The notes: generated from the sequence alone by a model not told the origin. Counted from the stretch's first letter, positions 16,961 through 26,701 are shown. The stretch is DNA of 64,000 nt from Verrucomicrobiota bacterium (GCA_016219875.1 JACRJZ010000143.1:1-64000); one strand, 5' to 3'. Made by a program: numbers and translations.

Positions 16961-17977
16961 CTACTTCACCACCGGGCGGATCACGAGGTTGCGGTAGTCC
17001 ACACTGGTGTGGTCGCCTTGCAGATAAAGCGGGCCGGGACGGAATTCGTCCGCCCAGAGCGCGCCGCCGGTGCAGCCGAGGACCGGCTGGTTGTCGATGA
17101 CCTTCTTGCCGTTCAGGATCACGGTCAAGTGGCGGTCCACCAGGGTGATGTCGTAGGTCTGCCATTCGCCGGCCGGTTTGCAGGCGTTCTCGGTGGGAGT
17201 GATGCGGCTGTAGAGACCGGCGCAGTTGTGCGAGTCGTTCTTCTTTCCGAACGAGTCGGCCACCTGGACCTCATAGATGCCGCGCAGATAGACGCCGCTG
17301 TTGCCGCCTTGGGGCACGCGGAATTCGAGTGTGAGGTTGCAGTCTTCAAATTCCTTCTCGGTGCGGAGGTTGGCGTAGGACTTGTGCTTGCCGGGTTCTT
17401 GCGGAGCGTCATTCACCATGATCCCGTCTTTCGCGCTCCAACCGCTGGGGCCGCCCATGACTTTCCAGCCGGTCAGATCCTGCCCGTTAAACAGCTTGAT
17501 CGGGTCGCCGAATTTCACCTTCGCCAAGTCCGGCGCAGCGGGCAGGGGAGGGATGCGCTTGCCCGTGAAGCCGACCTTGTTGCTGACCTTGCCGTCCTTC
17601 TCGCGCTCGGTGGTCAGGCTGAGGGTGTCACCGTCCGCGAGGGCCCGGATGGTTTCGACTTCGCGGGTCACGACCTGCTTGCCGGAGGCGTCGCGCTTTC
17701 GGCTCTCGTTGATGCGGGTCACAAGCAGCGTGTCACCTTCAACTTTTACGGCGTTCACCGGCACAACGCTGCCGCCGCCCCAGAGGATGCTGCCTTTCAG
17801 GCCATCGTCTTTTTCTTCGATGCCGAGCCAGCCGGCGCCGCCGCCGGGGATCGTCAGTGCCCAGCGCCCGACGTACAGTTTGGCGTTGTCCGCCGCGAAG
17901 GCGGTCACTGCGCCGGCGAGGGCCACGGCCAAAGGGAGAGTCTGTCGGAGAGTCCGGTAGAAAATGTGTGTCGTCAT
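16961..17977 (-). CDS. Secreted DUF1080 protein (3-keto-disaccharide hydrolase fold)
   Basis: 338 residues from MTTHIFYRTLRQTLP with a signal peptide ending near TAFAA. Residues 30-140 form a beta-rich N-terminal module (YVGRWALTIPGG). Residues ~160-338 are a DUF1080 domain, a concanavalin-like fold: IKLFNGQDLTGWK, GGNSGVYLRGIYEVQV, GEWQTYDITLVD, LYLQGDHTSVDYRNLVIRP. DUF1080 members include 3-keto-glucoside hydrolases that act with Gfo/Idh oxidoreductases, which are abundant in this window. The start at 17977 is preferred to 18142 because of the signal peptide. Confidence 0.9.
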   Translation of the reverse strand: MTTHIFYRTLRQTLPLAVALAGAVTAFAADNAKLYVGRWALTIPGGGAGWLGIEEKDDGLKGSILWGGGSVVPVNAVKVEGDTLLVTRINESRKRDASGKQVVTREVETIRALADGDTLSLTTEREKDGKVSNKVGFTGKRIPPLPAAPDLAKVKFGDPIKLFNGQDLTGWKVMGGPSGWSAKDGIMVNDAPQEPGKHKSYANLRTEKEFEDCNLTLEFRVPQGGNSGVYLRGIYEVQVADSFGKKNDSHNCAGLYSRITPTENACKPAGEWQTYDITLVDRHLTVILNGKKVIDNQPVLGCTGGALWADEFRPGPLYLQGDHTSVDYRNLVIRPVVK

Positions 17978-18059
17978 AGTGCCTCGTCTGACGCGACACC
18001 GCCGGGTTCGCTTCAAGAAAAGTTCACGGCACCAGCGCCGGCGAGCCAACTGCAAAACC

Positions 18060-18093
18060 CCGTAGCGGTGTCTCGGCAGAGCGTCGCCATGCT
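18060..18093. repeat. Half copy of hairpin family B
   Basis: CCGTAGCGGTGTCTCGGCAGAGCG is one arm of family B. It lies upstream of the DUF1080 gene and is preceded by TGCAAAAC, the same flank found beside family A copies. Confidence 0.55.
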
Positions 18094-18126
18094 CGGATTC
18101 TCGGCCCAAAAGCGCGTCTGGAAATT

Positions 18127-18204
18127 CGCCCGGTGAGGGCACCGGGCCTACAAGAAATGCAAATTGCGGTCATTCTCTGTAGGCCGCGTGCCCTCACGCG
18201 GCAC
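18127..18204. repeat. Family C palindromic repeat, copy 1
   Basis: An inverted repeat with arms CCCGGTGAGGGCACCGGGCC and its counterpart GGCCGCGTGCCCTCACGCGG around a ~25-nt loop containing AAATGCAAATTGCGG. A second copy is at 59211-59277. It lies between the divergent DUF1080 and DUF4091 genes. Confidence 0.8.
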
Positions 18205-18304
18205 TCGGCCAAGACGCCGCGACGCCCGCGAGGCTTTGGCATTGGCTGCCCACTTTGCTTGATGGCCTCCCCGACGGCGTGCGTCCATTCAAGGCACTCG
18301 AGTT

Positions 18305-21300
18305 ATGAAAGACCGACGTCCTCTCGCGCTGTCTGCTCTACTGCTGGCCACCGCTGTTTCCGCGGTGGAGTGGCATCACCCGCTTTACCTGTCCAACGGC
18401 GGCTACTGGCCATCGCGTGTGCCGGTGCAAATCGCCAACGACAGCGCCAACCCTTTGGCGGGCGAGCCAGTCGCATTCGCCGTGCCCGCTTTGGCTGGCG
18501 CGCGAGCCGAGTCGCTCCGCGTCTGCCGCGCGGATGGCGTGGAGTTGCTCTTCGATCTGCGCGACGCGCAAGACCGGGCCAAGCGCACCGGCGCGCTGGC
18601 GGCGGACGACAAACTGGTCGTCCCCGCCGAGTGCGACGCGAAAGCCGCGACCACGATTTTCGTGTATGCCGGCAACGAGCGCGCCTGGGCGGTGCCGGAC
18701 TTTTTGCTGGCCGGTTTTCACAACGGCAACTTCGAGACGGGCGTCGAGGAACCGGAGGCCTGGAAGCCAGCGCAGGCCGACGCCGATCATGTGCTGACGT
18801 GGGAGAAGTCCACCGGGCGCAACGGCAGCCGTTGCGCAAAAGCCACCGTACCCGCGGGCGCCCAGCCCACGTGGGTCCAGTGGCAGCAAATCACGTGGCC
18901 CATCACGCCCGGCCGCACTTACGAACTGCGAGGCTGGGTGCGGGCGGAAAACGTCGTCGGCAGCGCGGGCTGGTACGTCCACGCTTACCGCGACCGGACG
19001 GAAGTGGTGAACAAGACGCTCCACGCCGGCAGCGGCTCCTTCGACTGGAAGCAGATTTCTGCCACCTTCACCGCGCCGACGAATGCGACAGCCGCCATCG
19101 TCGGCACCGTCTTGCACGGCACGGGCCAGGCGTGGTTCGACGACGCGGAGTTCATCGAACTGGGCGGCAAGGCGGCGCTGCGCGTTTCAGTCGGCGCGGT
19201 GGAGCGACTGCGGTTGAAAAACCTTTCGGTCGCGAGAATCAAACCCGGCCCCGACTTTCTGAATCGAGCCGAGGCCGTCGCCCGGAACTTCAGCGAACAA
19301 GCAGCGTCGCCCGCGCTGGTGCGGGTGAACCTGCGCTACGCTCTAGCCCGCTTGCCCGGAGTGCCGTCCAGCGCCGAACCGCTCGCCCTGTTCGGCAACG
19401 GCACGGAGACGGCCGCGTATCGCTTGGGGTCGGGCGGAGACTTGTTGATCGCGTCGGAACTGCCGCCGCGATCAGAACAGCGGTTCCACATCGGCTTTCG
19501 AGCCGCTGTGAAAGCCGGCTCAACCACGGCGCTGCAGGATCACGAGCGATTGTTGAGCAGTCCGGCAAACCTGGTTCCCAACGGCAGCTTCGAGCGCGGC
19601 GCGAATCAGCCCGAAGGCTTCATCAAACCACGGGTTGGCCCGTCGAGCCAGGTGACCGTGGGCTTCAGCTCCGACGCGAAGTTTGGCAAGCGCAGCCTCG
19701 AACTCACCGTGCCTGCGGGTGCCAGGACCGATTGGGTGGGCTGGAACTCGCAGCCCATCCCCGTGAAGCCCGGCGCGAGTTATCTCCTGAGTGGCTGGCT
19801 CAAAGGCGCCGGTCTGAAAGGCTCCGCCACGATCCACGCGCATTTTCACGACGCCCAAGGCGCGCTCTGCAAATCCGGCGCGATGGCTAGCACCAGCCCC
19901 GGCGTGAGCGGCGATTCCGACTGGACCCACACGCGCGGCTTCCTCACCGCGCCGCCCGACGCGGCGACGATCGTTCTCCACCTGACGATGAACACTGCGG
20001 GCACGCTGCGTCACGACGGCATCGTGTTCTGCGAAGTGGTGAACGGGCACTTTGAGCATGTCATCAGCGCCGTCGGCAGCGCGCCGCCGCAACGGCAACC
20101 GTTGCACGTCTGGGAGGTGAATCCGCTGGTGAAAGTCTTCCCCGACACGCCACCGCAAAAGCAGGCCGCCGCGGTCAGCGTCGAGTTGGCGAAGAATGAG
20201 TTTGAGCCGTTCCAACTCGCACTGCGCGGGCGCTTCGGCACCACCATCCGAAACGTGGAGGCGAGCGTGTCGCCGCTGAAGAACAGTGCCGGGACCACGC
20301 TCCCGCCGGTGAAGGCCGAGCGCGTCGGCTACGTGCCGATTGATCATCCCAGTGGCTACTACACGACCGACGTGCCGGATTGGTGCCGCAAAGTCCCTCG
20401 CGGCGGCAACCTGACGGACGGCTGGGCTGGCGAGTGGCCTGATCCGCTCGTTCCGTCCGCAAGCTTCGACATCGCCACGAACCAGACTCAGCCCGTGTGG
20501 TTCACGGTGCGGGCGCCGCGTGAAGCTGCGCCGGGCGAATACCGTGGCGAGATCAACATCCGCGCTGACGGCAAACCGCTCGTGACTCTGCCGCTCATCG
20601 TGAAGGTGCTGCCCTTCACCCTGCCGGATCGCACGAGGTTGAAAGCCATCTTTGATTTCCGCCGCGGCCCCGGCGGCTGGTACGGGCCGGACGGCAATTC
20701 GCCGGGCGAGCGCGAGAAATGGCTTCGCTTCATCGCCGCGCGCCGACTGGGCATCAACAGCATCGAGCCGCCACCGAAGTTCGCTTACAGGGACGGCAAG
20801 GTGACGATGGACGCGACGGAGTTCGACGCGACGGCGCGGCTGTGCTTCGACGAACTGGGCATGAACGTGAGCTACACGCCGCATTTCTTCTACATGTTCG
20901 GCTGGGCATATCCGCCGCGGAAGATGTTCGGCTTGGAGCCGTTCACGCCGGAGTGGACGAGCGCGTTCAAGCAAGCCTACCAGCTCTTCACGGACCACCT
21001 GCGCGCGAAGGGCTGGCGCGACAAGTTCGTGTACTACATCTCCGACGAGCCGCACTTCGATCATGAGTTCGTCGTCGAGCAGATGAAGAAGCTCTGCGCG
21101 CTCATTCATGAAGTGGACCGTGAGATTCCAGTTTATTCGAGCACCTGGCGGCACTGCGCGGCGTGGGACGACTCACTCGACCTCTGGGGCGTGGGCCAAT
21201 ACGGCTGCTTCCCGGTGGCGGAGATGGAGCGGCTGCAGAAGCGCGGTCGGCAAATGTGGTTCACCTGCGACGGCCAGCAGGCGACTGACACGCCGTATCT

Positions 21301-21778
21301 GGCGACGGAGCGGATGCTGCCCTATTACTGCCTGCGCTACGGCGCGACGGGCTTCGAGTTCTGGGGCATCTCATGGTGGACTTACGATCCGTGGAAACTG
21401 GGCTGGCACTGGTTCATCCGCCAGAGCGACGACGGCAAACGCCATTACTGGATTCGCTACCCGAACGGCGACGGCTACCTCGCTTATCCTGGCAAGCCCG
21501 TCGGCGTGGACGGCCCGGTGAGCACGATCCGCCTCGAACAAGTTCGCGAAGGTCTGGAAGATTTCGAAGCGATGGCGCTGCTGACTGAACTGGCGGAGAA
21601 GGCAAAGCAGTCCGGCCGCTCCGCCGCCGCCGCCGACCGCGCGCTGGCGATGGCGAAGGAACTCGTCGTGATCCCGAACGCCGGCGGGCCGCGTTCGACG
21701 GACATTCTACCGGAGCCGGATCGGATTCCCGCCATCCGCAAGGCGGTGAACGCGGCGGTGGTGGAGTTGATGAAGTGA
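18305..21778 (+). CDS. Large secreted DUF4091 glycosidase-like protein
   Basis: 1157 residues with an N-terminal signal (LALSALLLATAVSA). Two carbohydrate-binding-like modules with the sequence pattern NGNFETG/NGSFERG ... GRNGSRCAKATVPAG/GKRSLELTVPAG ... TYELRGWV/SYLLSGWL occur near residues 138-280 and 423-580. A central beta domain (about 610-775) precedes a TIM-barrel-like region with ISDEPHFDHEFV, where Asp/Glu could be catalytic. The C-terminal DUF4091 segment reads RYPNGDGYLAYPGKP, then TIRLEQVREGLEDFEAM. The substrate is unknown; a polysaccharide or glycoprotein is likely. No close operon partner. Confidence 0.88.
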   Translation: MKDRRPLALSALLLATAVSAVEWHHPLYLSNGGYWPSRVPVQIANDSANPLAGEPVAFAVPALAGARAESLRVCRADGVELLFDLRDAQDRAKRTGALAADDKLVVPAECDAKAATTIFVYAGNERAWAVPDFLLAGFHNGNFETGVEEPEAWKPAQADADHVLTWEKSTGRNGSRCAKATVPAGAQPTWVQWQQITWPITPGRTYELRGWVRAENVVGSAGWYVHAYRDRTEVVNKTLHAGSGSFDWKQISATFTAPTNATAAIVGTVLHGTGQAWFDDAEFIELGGKAALRVSVGAVERLRLKNLSVARIKPGPDFLNRAEAVARNFSEQAASPALVRVNLRYALARLPGVPSSAEPLALFGNGTETAAYRLGSGGDLLIASELPPRSEQRFHIGFRAAVKAGSTTALQDHERLLSSPANLVPNGSFERGANQPEGFIKPRVGPSSQVTVGFSSDAKFGKRSLELTVPAGARTDWVGWNSQPIPVKPGASYLLSGWLKGAGLKGSATIHAHFHDAQGALCKSGAMASTSPGVSGDSDWTHTRGFLTAPPDAATIVLHLTMNTAGTLRHDGIVFCEVVNGHFEHVISAVGSAPPQRQPLHVWEVNPLVKVFPDTPPQKQAAAVSVELAKNEFEPFQLALRGRFGTTIRNVEASVSPLKNSAGTTLPPVKAERVGYVPIDHPSGYYTTDVPDWCRKVPRGGNLTDGWAGEWPDPLVPSASFDIATNQTQPVWFTVRAPREAAPGEYRGEINIRADGKPLVTLPLIVKVLPFTLPDRTRLKAIFDFRRGPGGWYGPDGNSPGEREKWLRFIAARRLGINSIEPPPKFAYRDGKVTMDATEFDATARLCFDELGMNVSYTPHFFYMFGWAYPPRKMFGLEPFTPEWTSAFKQAYQLFTDHLRAKGWRDKFVYYISDEPHFDHEFVVEQMKKLCALIHEVDREIPVYSSTWRHCAAWDDSLDLWGVGQYGCFPVAEMERLQKRGRQMWFTCDGQQATDTPYLATERMLPYYCLRYGATGFEFWGISWWTYDPWKLGWHWFIRQSDDGKRHYWIRYPNGDGYLAYPGKPVGVDGPVSTIRLEQVREGLEDFEAMALLTELAEKAKQSGRSAAAADRALAMAKELVVIPNAGGPRSTDILPEPDRIPAIRKAVNAAVVELMK

Positions 21779-21912
21779 GTTCCAAACACCCGCTGGCGCA
21801 GGCAGAGCCTAGCGGAGAGTGAGCCTCACGCAAAAGCGATTCTCCCTGAACCGCGCAGCGTAAGAGACCAATCTCCATCAGTCACCATCTCGTCGGCGGA
21901 AGCCCGACCGGA

Positions 21913-21929
21913 AGTAGCCATTATCAAGA
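21913..21929 (+). repeat. 17-bp scar identical to a transposase 3' end
   Basis: AGTAGCCATTATCAAGA is identical to 24286-24302, where it encodes the last residues (VAIIK) of a decayed transposase. Only this tail is left here. The two copies flank the 22051-23973 gene in direct orientation. Confidence 0.65.
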
Positions 21930-22050
21930 CCCGTTTACTGACGTTTACAGACGAGGAAGGCAGCGGACGGCCTTCGCCAATCCAGCTCCCTTCCGCATCT
22001 CTATTCGCTCTAAACTGAGTCGTCGAGCGCGCCCGAAGATTCGCGTTGGC

Positions 22051-23973
22051 TCACCGTGACGCCCAGATCACTGCGTTATCACAAAGCGTTTCGTCGAAGC
22101 TACGGTCCAGCGAGGGATTGTAGATCTCGAGCTCCCGCAGCGTGAGCAGGATCGTAACTGAGCGACCTCCAGTGTTTGGGTTCTCATACGCTGCGATCAC
22201 GGGCTTCGCGGTATTGGGATAATCTGTTGGGACGGGCGTGGCGGCTGCAAGCACGGCCGCTCCATTGCTCGTGCTGGTGTCGATGTCATCGCCGTACTGG
22301 AACGAGACGCCCCACAGACCCGTCTGTACGGGATGCCCAACCCCGACGGTCACCTCAAAGAACCCGCGGGAGTTGCCATCGGCGTAGTCGGTGCCATTCG
22401 GGTCATACGGCGAGGGCGTCATGCCTGAGATGGTCTCAATACTCTGGAGAGCGGGGTAATTAAGCAGGGAAGAGTAAAGGGCATCATCGCTCTGCAACAC
22501 GATACCGACACCCGCATCCATCGCTGCCATGAGGGCGTCCAGTGTCTCGAAGTCGTCGTAGTTGTACCCGGGATTACTCAGCCAGACCACGTTGTACTGC
22601 TTCAACACGTCGGGGAACGCCGGGGTCGCCAGGAGAGTTGCTTCCTCAACTAAATCCACGGAGTATCCAAGCCCCCGGAGCAGCCCAAAAACGTAGTCCG
22701 TATCCTCCGGCCATTCGTTGTGGTGGTTGCCATCGCGGACCAACAGCACCTTGATGCCGCTTCGCTGCCCATGGTGCGTCCAGTAGCCAATGGTGAAACC
22801 GCACGCATTGTTGATGGTGTCTGCAATGTTCTTGGCCAACTCGGCGGTGGCTTTGGCCTGGCCGTAATCCGCAGCGGTGGCGAGGAGGCGGGCGGCGGTG
22901 ATACCGTCGCGCACGTCGATATACCATGCAGAGATCGTCTTTGTGACGCCATCGTAGGTGAAGCTGTCCAGCGCGGAGACGAAGCCGAACAGAAGACTGT
23001 TGCGAAGGGCGTTTCTCTGCTCATCGGCGCGGCTGATCATGGCTTGGGCGCGCTGGGCGGGATTCTGGCCGTTGCGATTGGCCAGGGCAACGGCAACCGC
23101 GCGGAGAAACATCGATTCGCCCGTGGGTGTGAGATTTTCCCAGCCAGCGGCGGAAACACCGGGCGGAGTACCAATCTCGCGGCTGCCGGCCGCAAAGTAC
23201 AGGCGATACCCTCCCAGAACATCTGCGCCGCCTCTTACGACCGCTCCAGCGAGGAACTCGGCGATCACCGTCACGTTCGTCGTCCCGCCCGATCCGGTAA
23301 AGGTTGCCGTGGCCAGCACGTTGCCTCCCGCAACCGGGGGCTCGACGATATGGCTGGTATTGCGATCGATCGCCTCATCGTAGGGCTCAGCGGTGGTACT
23401 GCCATTCATCGAGATACCGCCAAAGAGATACGCGGTTGTTCGGTCGGTCAGGTCCACGGCGGTGATCGGCGTAGGAGTGCCGTCAATCATGGTCGCACCG
23501 CTCATCCATCCCAGGCGATTCGTTCGCACGGCGTGAGCACTGATGGTGATCAGGGGTTTGGTGATGGCGGTATTCCATAGAGGCGCGTTAAGGCCCGAAA
23601 GCTTCGGCGTCTCGACCGAGCGACCAAGAACGATCAAATCGTAGCTGTTGATCACGTCAATGTCGGCGGCTGGGATCTGACCGGTATTCGCGGGATTGTA
23701 TGATTCGACGGTGTAGCCGGCGTTCTGCAGCAAGGTCATCCAACCAGCTTCGTTGAAGCCGGAAACGGGCCCGCCAAAGCCTCCGTCCGGAAGAACATTG
23801 TCAGAGACCCAGAGAATCCTGGCCGTGCCGGTGCTCGGCACAGGCTCCTTGCCTTTGGCTGGAGCACCGTTGGCTGGAGGCGCGAGACAGGCCAGCGTCG
23901 CCAAGGCAGCCAGGACGGTCGTTAGGAGAATGCGGGTTTGAGATATGGGGGGTATTGCTCTGATTGTGGTCAT
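22051..23973 (-). CDS. Secreted protein with ThuA/GATase-like domains
   Basis: 640 residues with a signal peptide (ILLTTVLAALATLACLAPPANGA). Two regions share a Rossmann-like pattern: residues ~50-140 (ARILWVSDNVLPDGGF; YTVESYNPAN; YDLIVLGRSVETP) and ~405-500 (IKVLLVRDGNHHNEWPED; YSVDLVEEATLLATP; YNVVWLSNPGYNYDD), resembling ThuA/GATase-1-like folds. The C-terminal part (GRSVTILLTLRELEIYNP) continues such a domain. No catalytic Cys is evident, so a binding role is as likely as an enzyme. It is less GC-rich than its neighbours and is flanked by transposon scars, which suggests acquisition. Confidence 0.75.
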   Translation of the reverse strand: MTTIRAIPPISQTRILLTTVLAALATLACLAPPANGAPAKGKEPVPSTGTARILWVSDNVLPDGGFGGPVSGFNEAGWMTLLQNAGYTVESYNPANTGQIPAADIDVINSYDLIVLGRSVETPKLSGLNAPLWNTAITKPLITISAHAVRTNRLGWMSGATMIDGTPTPITAVDLTDRTTAYLFGGISMNGSTTAEPYDEAIDRNTSHIVEPPVAGGNVLATATFTGSGGTTNVTVIAEFLAGAVVRGGADVLGGYRLYFAAGSREIGTPPGVSAAGWENLTPTGESMFLRAVAVALANRNGQNPAQRAQAMISRADEQRNALRNSLLFGFVSALDSFTYDGVTKTISAWYIDVRDGITAARLLATAADYGQAKATAELAKNIADTINNACGFTIGYWTHHGQRSGIKVLLVRDGNHHNEWPEDTDYVFGLLRGLGYSVDLVEEATLLATPAFPDVLKQYNVVWLSNPGYNYDDFETLDALMAAMDAGVGIVLQSDDALYSSLLNYPALQSIETISGMTPSPYDPNGTDYADGNSRGFFEVTVGVGHPVQTGLWGVSFQYGDDIDTSTSNGAAVLAAATPVPTDYPNTAKPVIAAYENPNTGGRSVTILLTLRELEIYNPSLDRSFDETLCDNAVIWASR

Positions 23974-24057
23974 TTGCTGCGACTAGAAACTGACCCTGCC
24001 GTGATGTCAATAGCTTTTCTCCCATTTGTTGCGAGGATATTGAAGGCGAACAAAAGC

Positions 24058-24307
24058 GTGCGCGCAAAGGCGGACAGCATCATTGCGGGGGAGTTGAAGC
24101 GGCGGAGGTGGGAGGCGCGGGACCTGCGGGCGAGGGCCAATGGGGGATACGGCGAAGGTGGCCTTGGCGGCGCGGTTGCTGACGGAGACGACGATGCCGG
24201 TGGGATGGATTGCGGAGCGCCTGGCGATGGGCACGCGCGGCCATCTGAACCACCTGCTGCATCGGCGCGAGAAAGTCCAGCGGGGAGTAGCCATTATCAA
24301 GAACTGA
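24058..24307 (+). pseudogene. Truncated, frameshifted REP-type (IS200-like) transposase C-terminus
   Basis: Reading from 24058 gives RAKADSIIAGELKRRRWEA, and after omitting one base (T at 24141) continues GDTAKVALAARLLTETTM, then WIAERLAMGTRGHLNHLL and stops at 24307 after VAIIKN. This is the C-terminal helical part typical of REP-associated tyrosine transposases in Verrucomicrobia and Planctomycetes. The catalytic HUH/Tyr domain is missing upstream and the single-base insertion breaks the frame, so it is not functional. A half-hairpin of family A starts 12 bp after its stop. Confidence 0.7.
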
Positions 24308-24318
24308 CCCCGGCTCGC

Positions 24319-24346
24319 CGGCTGCTACGGGTTTTTGAAATCGCCT
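24319..24346. repeat. Half copy of family A beside the transposase remnant
   Basis: CGGCTGCTACGGGTTTTTGAAATCGCC matches the right arm end and downstream flank of family A (compare GGCTGCTACGGGGTTTTGAAATCGCC after copy 2). The matching left arm is absent. Confidence 0.7.
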
Positions 24347-24424
24347 CGTGAGTTTGTGAAAGGGGCTTTGCGTGCTCGGCGCGGAGGATTGACAATCCGC
24401 CACGCAACCGTGAGTTTATGACCC

Positions 24425-24607
24425 ATGAAACCGGCAGTCTATCTGACCAACCCGGAAGCGATGCGGAAAGTACGCTTGAATCAGCCGCGCGTGTCCTCCG
24501 AGCAAGCCCGCGCCCAGCGGGAACTTCTGCGGCGCGCGAGCGAGAAATTCTTCGCGGACGCCAAGTCCGAGACCTGCTCGCGTGGGCGCGCGAAACTGGC
24601 CGCCTGA
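24425..24607 (+). CDS. Possible small basic protein, uncertain
   Basis: A 60-residue frame starting MKPAVYLTNPEAMRKV with a helical, charged middle (SEQARAQRELLRRASEKFFADA) and strong G/C bias in third positions, as in real genes of this DNA. I recognise no family. It lies in the gap before the phosphatase gene, on the same strand, and has no clear ribosome site. It may be a remnant or chance frame. Confidence 0.3.
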   Translation: MKPAVYLTNPEAMRKVRLNQPRVSSEQARAQRELLRRASEKFFADAKSETCSRGRAKLAA

Positions 24608-24747
24608 TCGCTCCCGCCGTGTGCGCTCCAGGCGGCGCTGGGGCGTTTTCTCGCCTGACCATTCCTCTGGCTCCAGAAGATCGGCGGGCTTCCTGCCCCG
24701 CTCTCCTCTCTCGACAAACCCTCCCTGCTCGCCCTACGCTGCGGCCC

Positions 24748-26346
24748 ATGTTCCAAAAGAAATTCGGATCAAAGAAGATGTGGCTCGCGGTCGCGGCCCT
24801 GCTTTGTGGCCTTGCTTCCTCCTCCACCGCCGCCGGTCTTCCCCCCAAAGGCCAGGCCGAACACGTCGTCGTCGTCGTGTGGGACGGGATGAGGCCGGAC
24901 TTCGTCACGCCGCGGTTCACGCCGAACCTGTTTGCGCTGGCCAGCCGCGGCGTCTTCTTCAAGAACCACCACGCCGCTTACATCAGTTCCACCGAGGTGA
25001 ACGGCACCGCCATCGCCACGGGCACTCACCCGGAGCGCAGCGGCATTTACGCGAACAACGACTTCCGGCCCGTGCTCGGCTGGCTGGGACCGAACGCCAC
25101 CGAGGGGCTTGATTCCGTCCGCCGGGCGGACTTCCTCACCGGCGGCCAATACCTGCTCGTGCCGACCGTGGCCGAGATCATCCAGCAGGCGGGATTCCCG
25201 ACCGTCGTTGCAGGCGCGAAACCGGTGGTCTTCCTCCACGACCGCTCGGCCCGGCGCACGAAAGGCGCGGCCAAGGATTCCGTGCTCCTCTACAAAGGCC
25301 AGACCCTTCCGAAGTCCGTGCTCGACTCGCTGGTCAAGGTGAACGACGACAAAGCATTTCCCACCAACTCCAGCGTGCCGAACAAAGACATCGACGCCTG
25401 GACCACCAAGGCGCTCACTCACGGCCTGTGGAAGAAAGGCGTGCCCAAATACAGCGTGCTTTGGCTCAGCGATCCCGATGCGACCCAGCATTCCAAGGGC
25501 GTTTATGCCGACGAAGCCATCGCTGCCATTGCCAATTGTGACAAGCTTCTGGGTGATGTCCTCCGGGCGCTCGAGGACAAGAAAGTCCTGGCCAAGACCG
25601 ATCTCTTCGTCGCGTCGGATCACGGCTTCTCCACCATCCGCAAAGGGCCGGACGTGATGGAGGCGCTGAAGAAAGCCAAGTTCAAAGCCTGCCGTAAGTT
25701 CGAAGACCCGGAGCCGGGCGAAGTACTCGTGGTCGGCCACGGCGGCAGCACCTCGCTTTACGTTTGGGAACAGGACGCCAAGGTCATCCGCGATCTGGTG
25801 GCTTTCCTGCAAGGCAGCGACTTCGCTGGCGTGATCTTTTCGCGTCTGCCCATCGAGGGCACGTTCCCAATGGAGCAGGGCAAGATCAGCGCGACCAACG
25901 TGACGCCCGATGTGGTCTTCTCCATGCGCTGGAGCGACGAACGCAATGAGCACGGCGCGCCCGGACTGGTGTACTCCGACACCGGGAGTCGCGGCGCGGG
26001 CACCCACGCCTCGCTCTCGCGCTACGACATGAACAACACGCTCGTGGTTGCCGGGCCGGACTTCAAAAAGGCCGTGGTGAACCGCCTACCGAGCGGCAGC
26101 ATCGATATTTCCCCGACCACGCTCTGGATTCTTGGCATCCCGCAACCCAAGGATTCGCCGATGGACGGACGCGTGCTCACCGAAGCTTTGGCTGCCGTCG
26201 GAACGCCGGAAGCCCAACCCGAAACCACCGTCATCAACGCCACGCGCGACTTGGGCTGGCTGCGCTGGAAGCAATACCTGAAACTCACTCGCCTTGGCGC
26301 CACGACCTACATCGACGAAGGCAACGGCGGGTGTGAGATGAAGTGA
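24748..26346 (+). CDS. Secreted alkaline-phosphatase-superfamily phosphodiesterase
   Basis: 532 residues from MFQKKFGSKKMWLAV with a signal peptide ending near STAA. The fold is that of type I phosphodiesterases/nucleotide pyrophosphatases: metal Asp in VVVVWDGMRPDF, the nucleophile Thr in ISSTEVNGTA, metal ligands in DPDATQHSKG, SDHGFST and GTHAS. It should hydrolyse phosphate mono- or diesters, or sulfate esters, outside the cytoplasm. The in-frame extension to 24418 lacks protein-like character and was rejected. There is no operon partner; a 355-bp gap follows. Confidence 0.9.
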   Translation: MFQKKFGSKKMWLAVAALLCGLASSSTAAGLPPKGQAEHVVVVVWDGMRPDFVTPRFTPNLFALASRGVFFKNHHAAYISSTEVNGTAIATGTHPERSGIYANNDFRPVLGWLGPNATEGLDSVRRADFLTGGQYLLVPTVAEIIQQAGFPTVVAGAKPVVFLHDRSARRTKGAAKDSVLLYKGQTLPKSVLDSLVKVNDDKAFPTNSSVPNKDIDAWTTKALTHGLWKKGVPKYSVLWLSDPDATQHSKGVYADEAIAAIANCDKLLGDVLRALEDKKVLAKTDLFVASDHGFSTIRKGPDVMEALKKAKFKACRKFEDPEPGEVLVVGHGGSTSLYVWEQDAKVIRDLVAFLQGSDFAGVIFSRLPIEGTFPMEQGKISATNVTPDVVFSMRWSDERNEHGAPGLVYSDTGSRGAGTHASLSRYDMNNTLVVAGPDFKKAVVNRLPSGSIDISPTTLWILGIPQPKDSPMDGRVLTEALAAVGTPEAQPETTVINATRDLGWLRWKQYLKLTRLGATTYIDEGNGGCEMK

Positions 26347-26701
26347 GACAACCCCCCTCTGTGCTCAATCGGCTTTCCTGTTTCGGACTGAAAGTGGATG
26401 GGCAGAACTCTTCCCGGCTGCCGCACGCGGAAGAAACGCTGCGAACTCGGTCCGGCGACGGTCACGCTACCATTGGCCAAATCGCAAACTGTAAGTCGTA
26501 ATCCCCCAAGGCGGGTTGGCCGCTCTCGCGCATTCGTCCCTGGTTAAGGAACGCCGTGCGGAGCGGCGTTGCCGTAAGGCAGAAGTCAGGGCCAGCAGCC
26601 CAAGGCGGGGGTTCGTTCTTGGAATTCATGGTGGTTGTGATTGAGCGGTGAACGATGGAGCCGGGAACCGGGAGCCAGCGGTTTGCCCTGAGAGGAAAGC
26701 G
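26347..26701. other. Intergenic stretch between convergent genes
   Basis: No gene is supported here. A hairpin AACGCCGTGCGGAGCGGCGTT is at 26550-26570, lacks a T tract, and could still end transcription from either side. Confidence 0.5.

Noticed and set aside
19520..21154. A 544-codon minus-strand frame opposite the DUF4091 gene
   Set aside because: No recognisable domain and complementary to strongly conserved glycosidase sequence.
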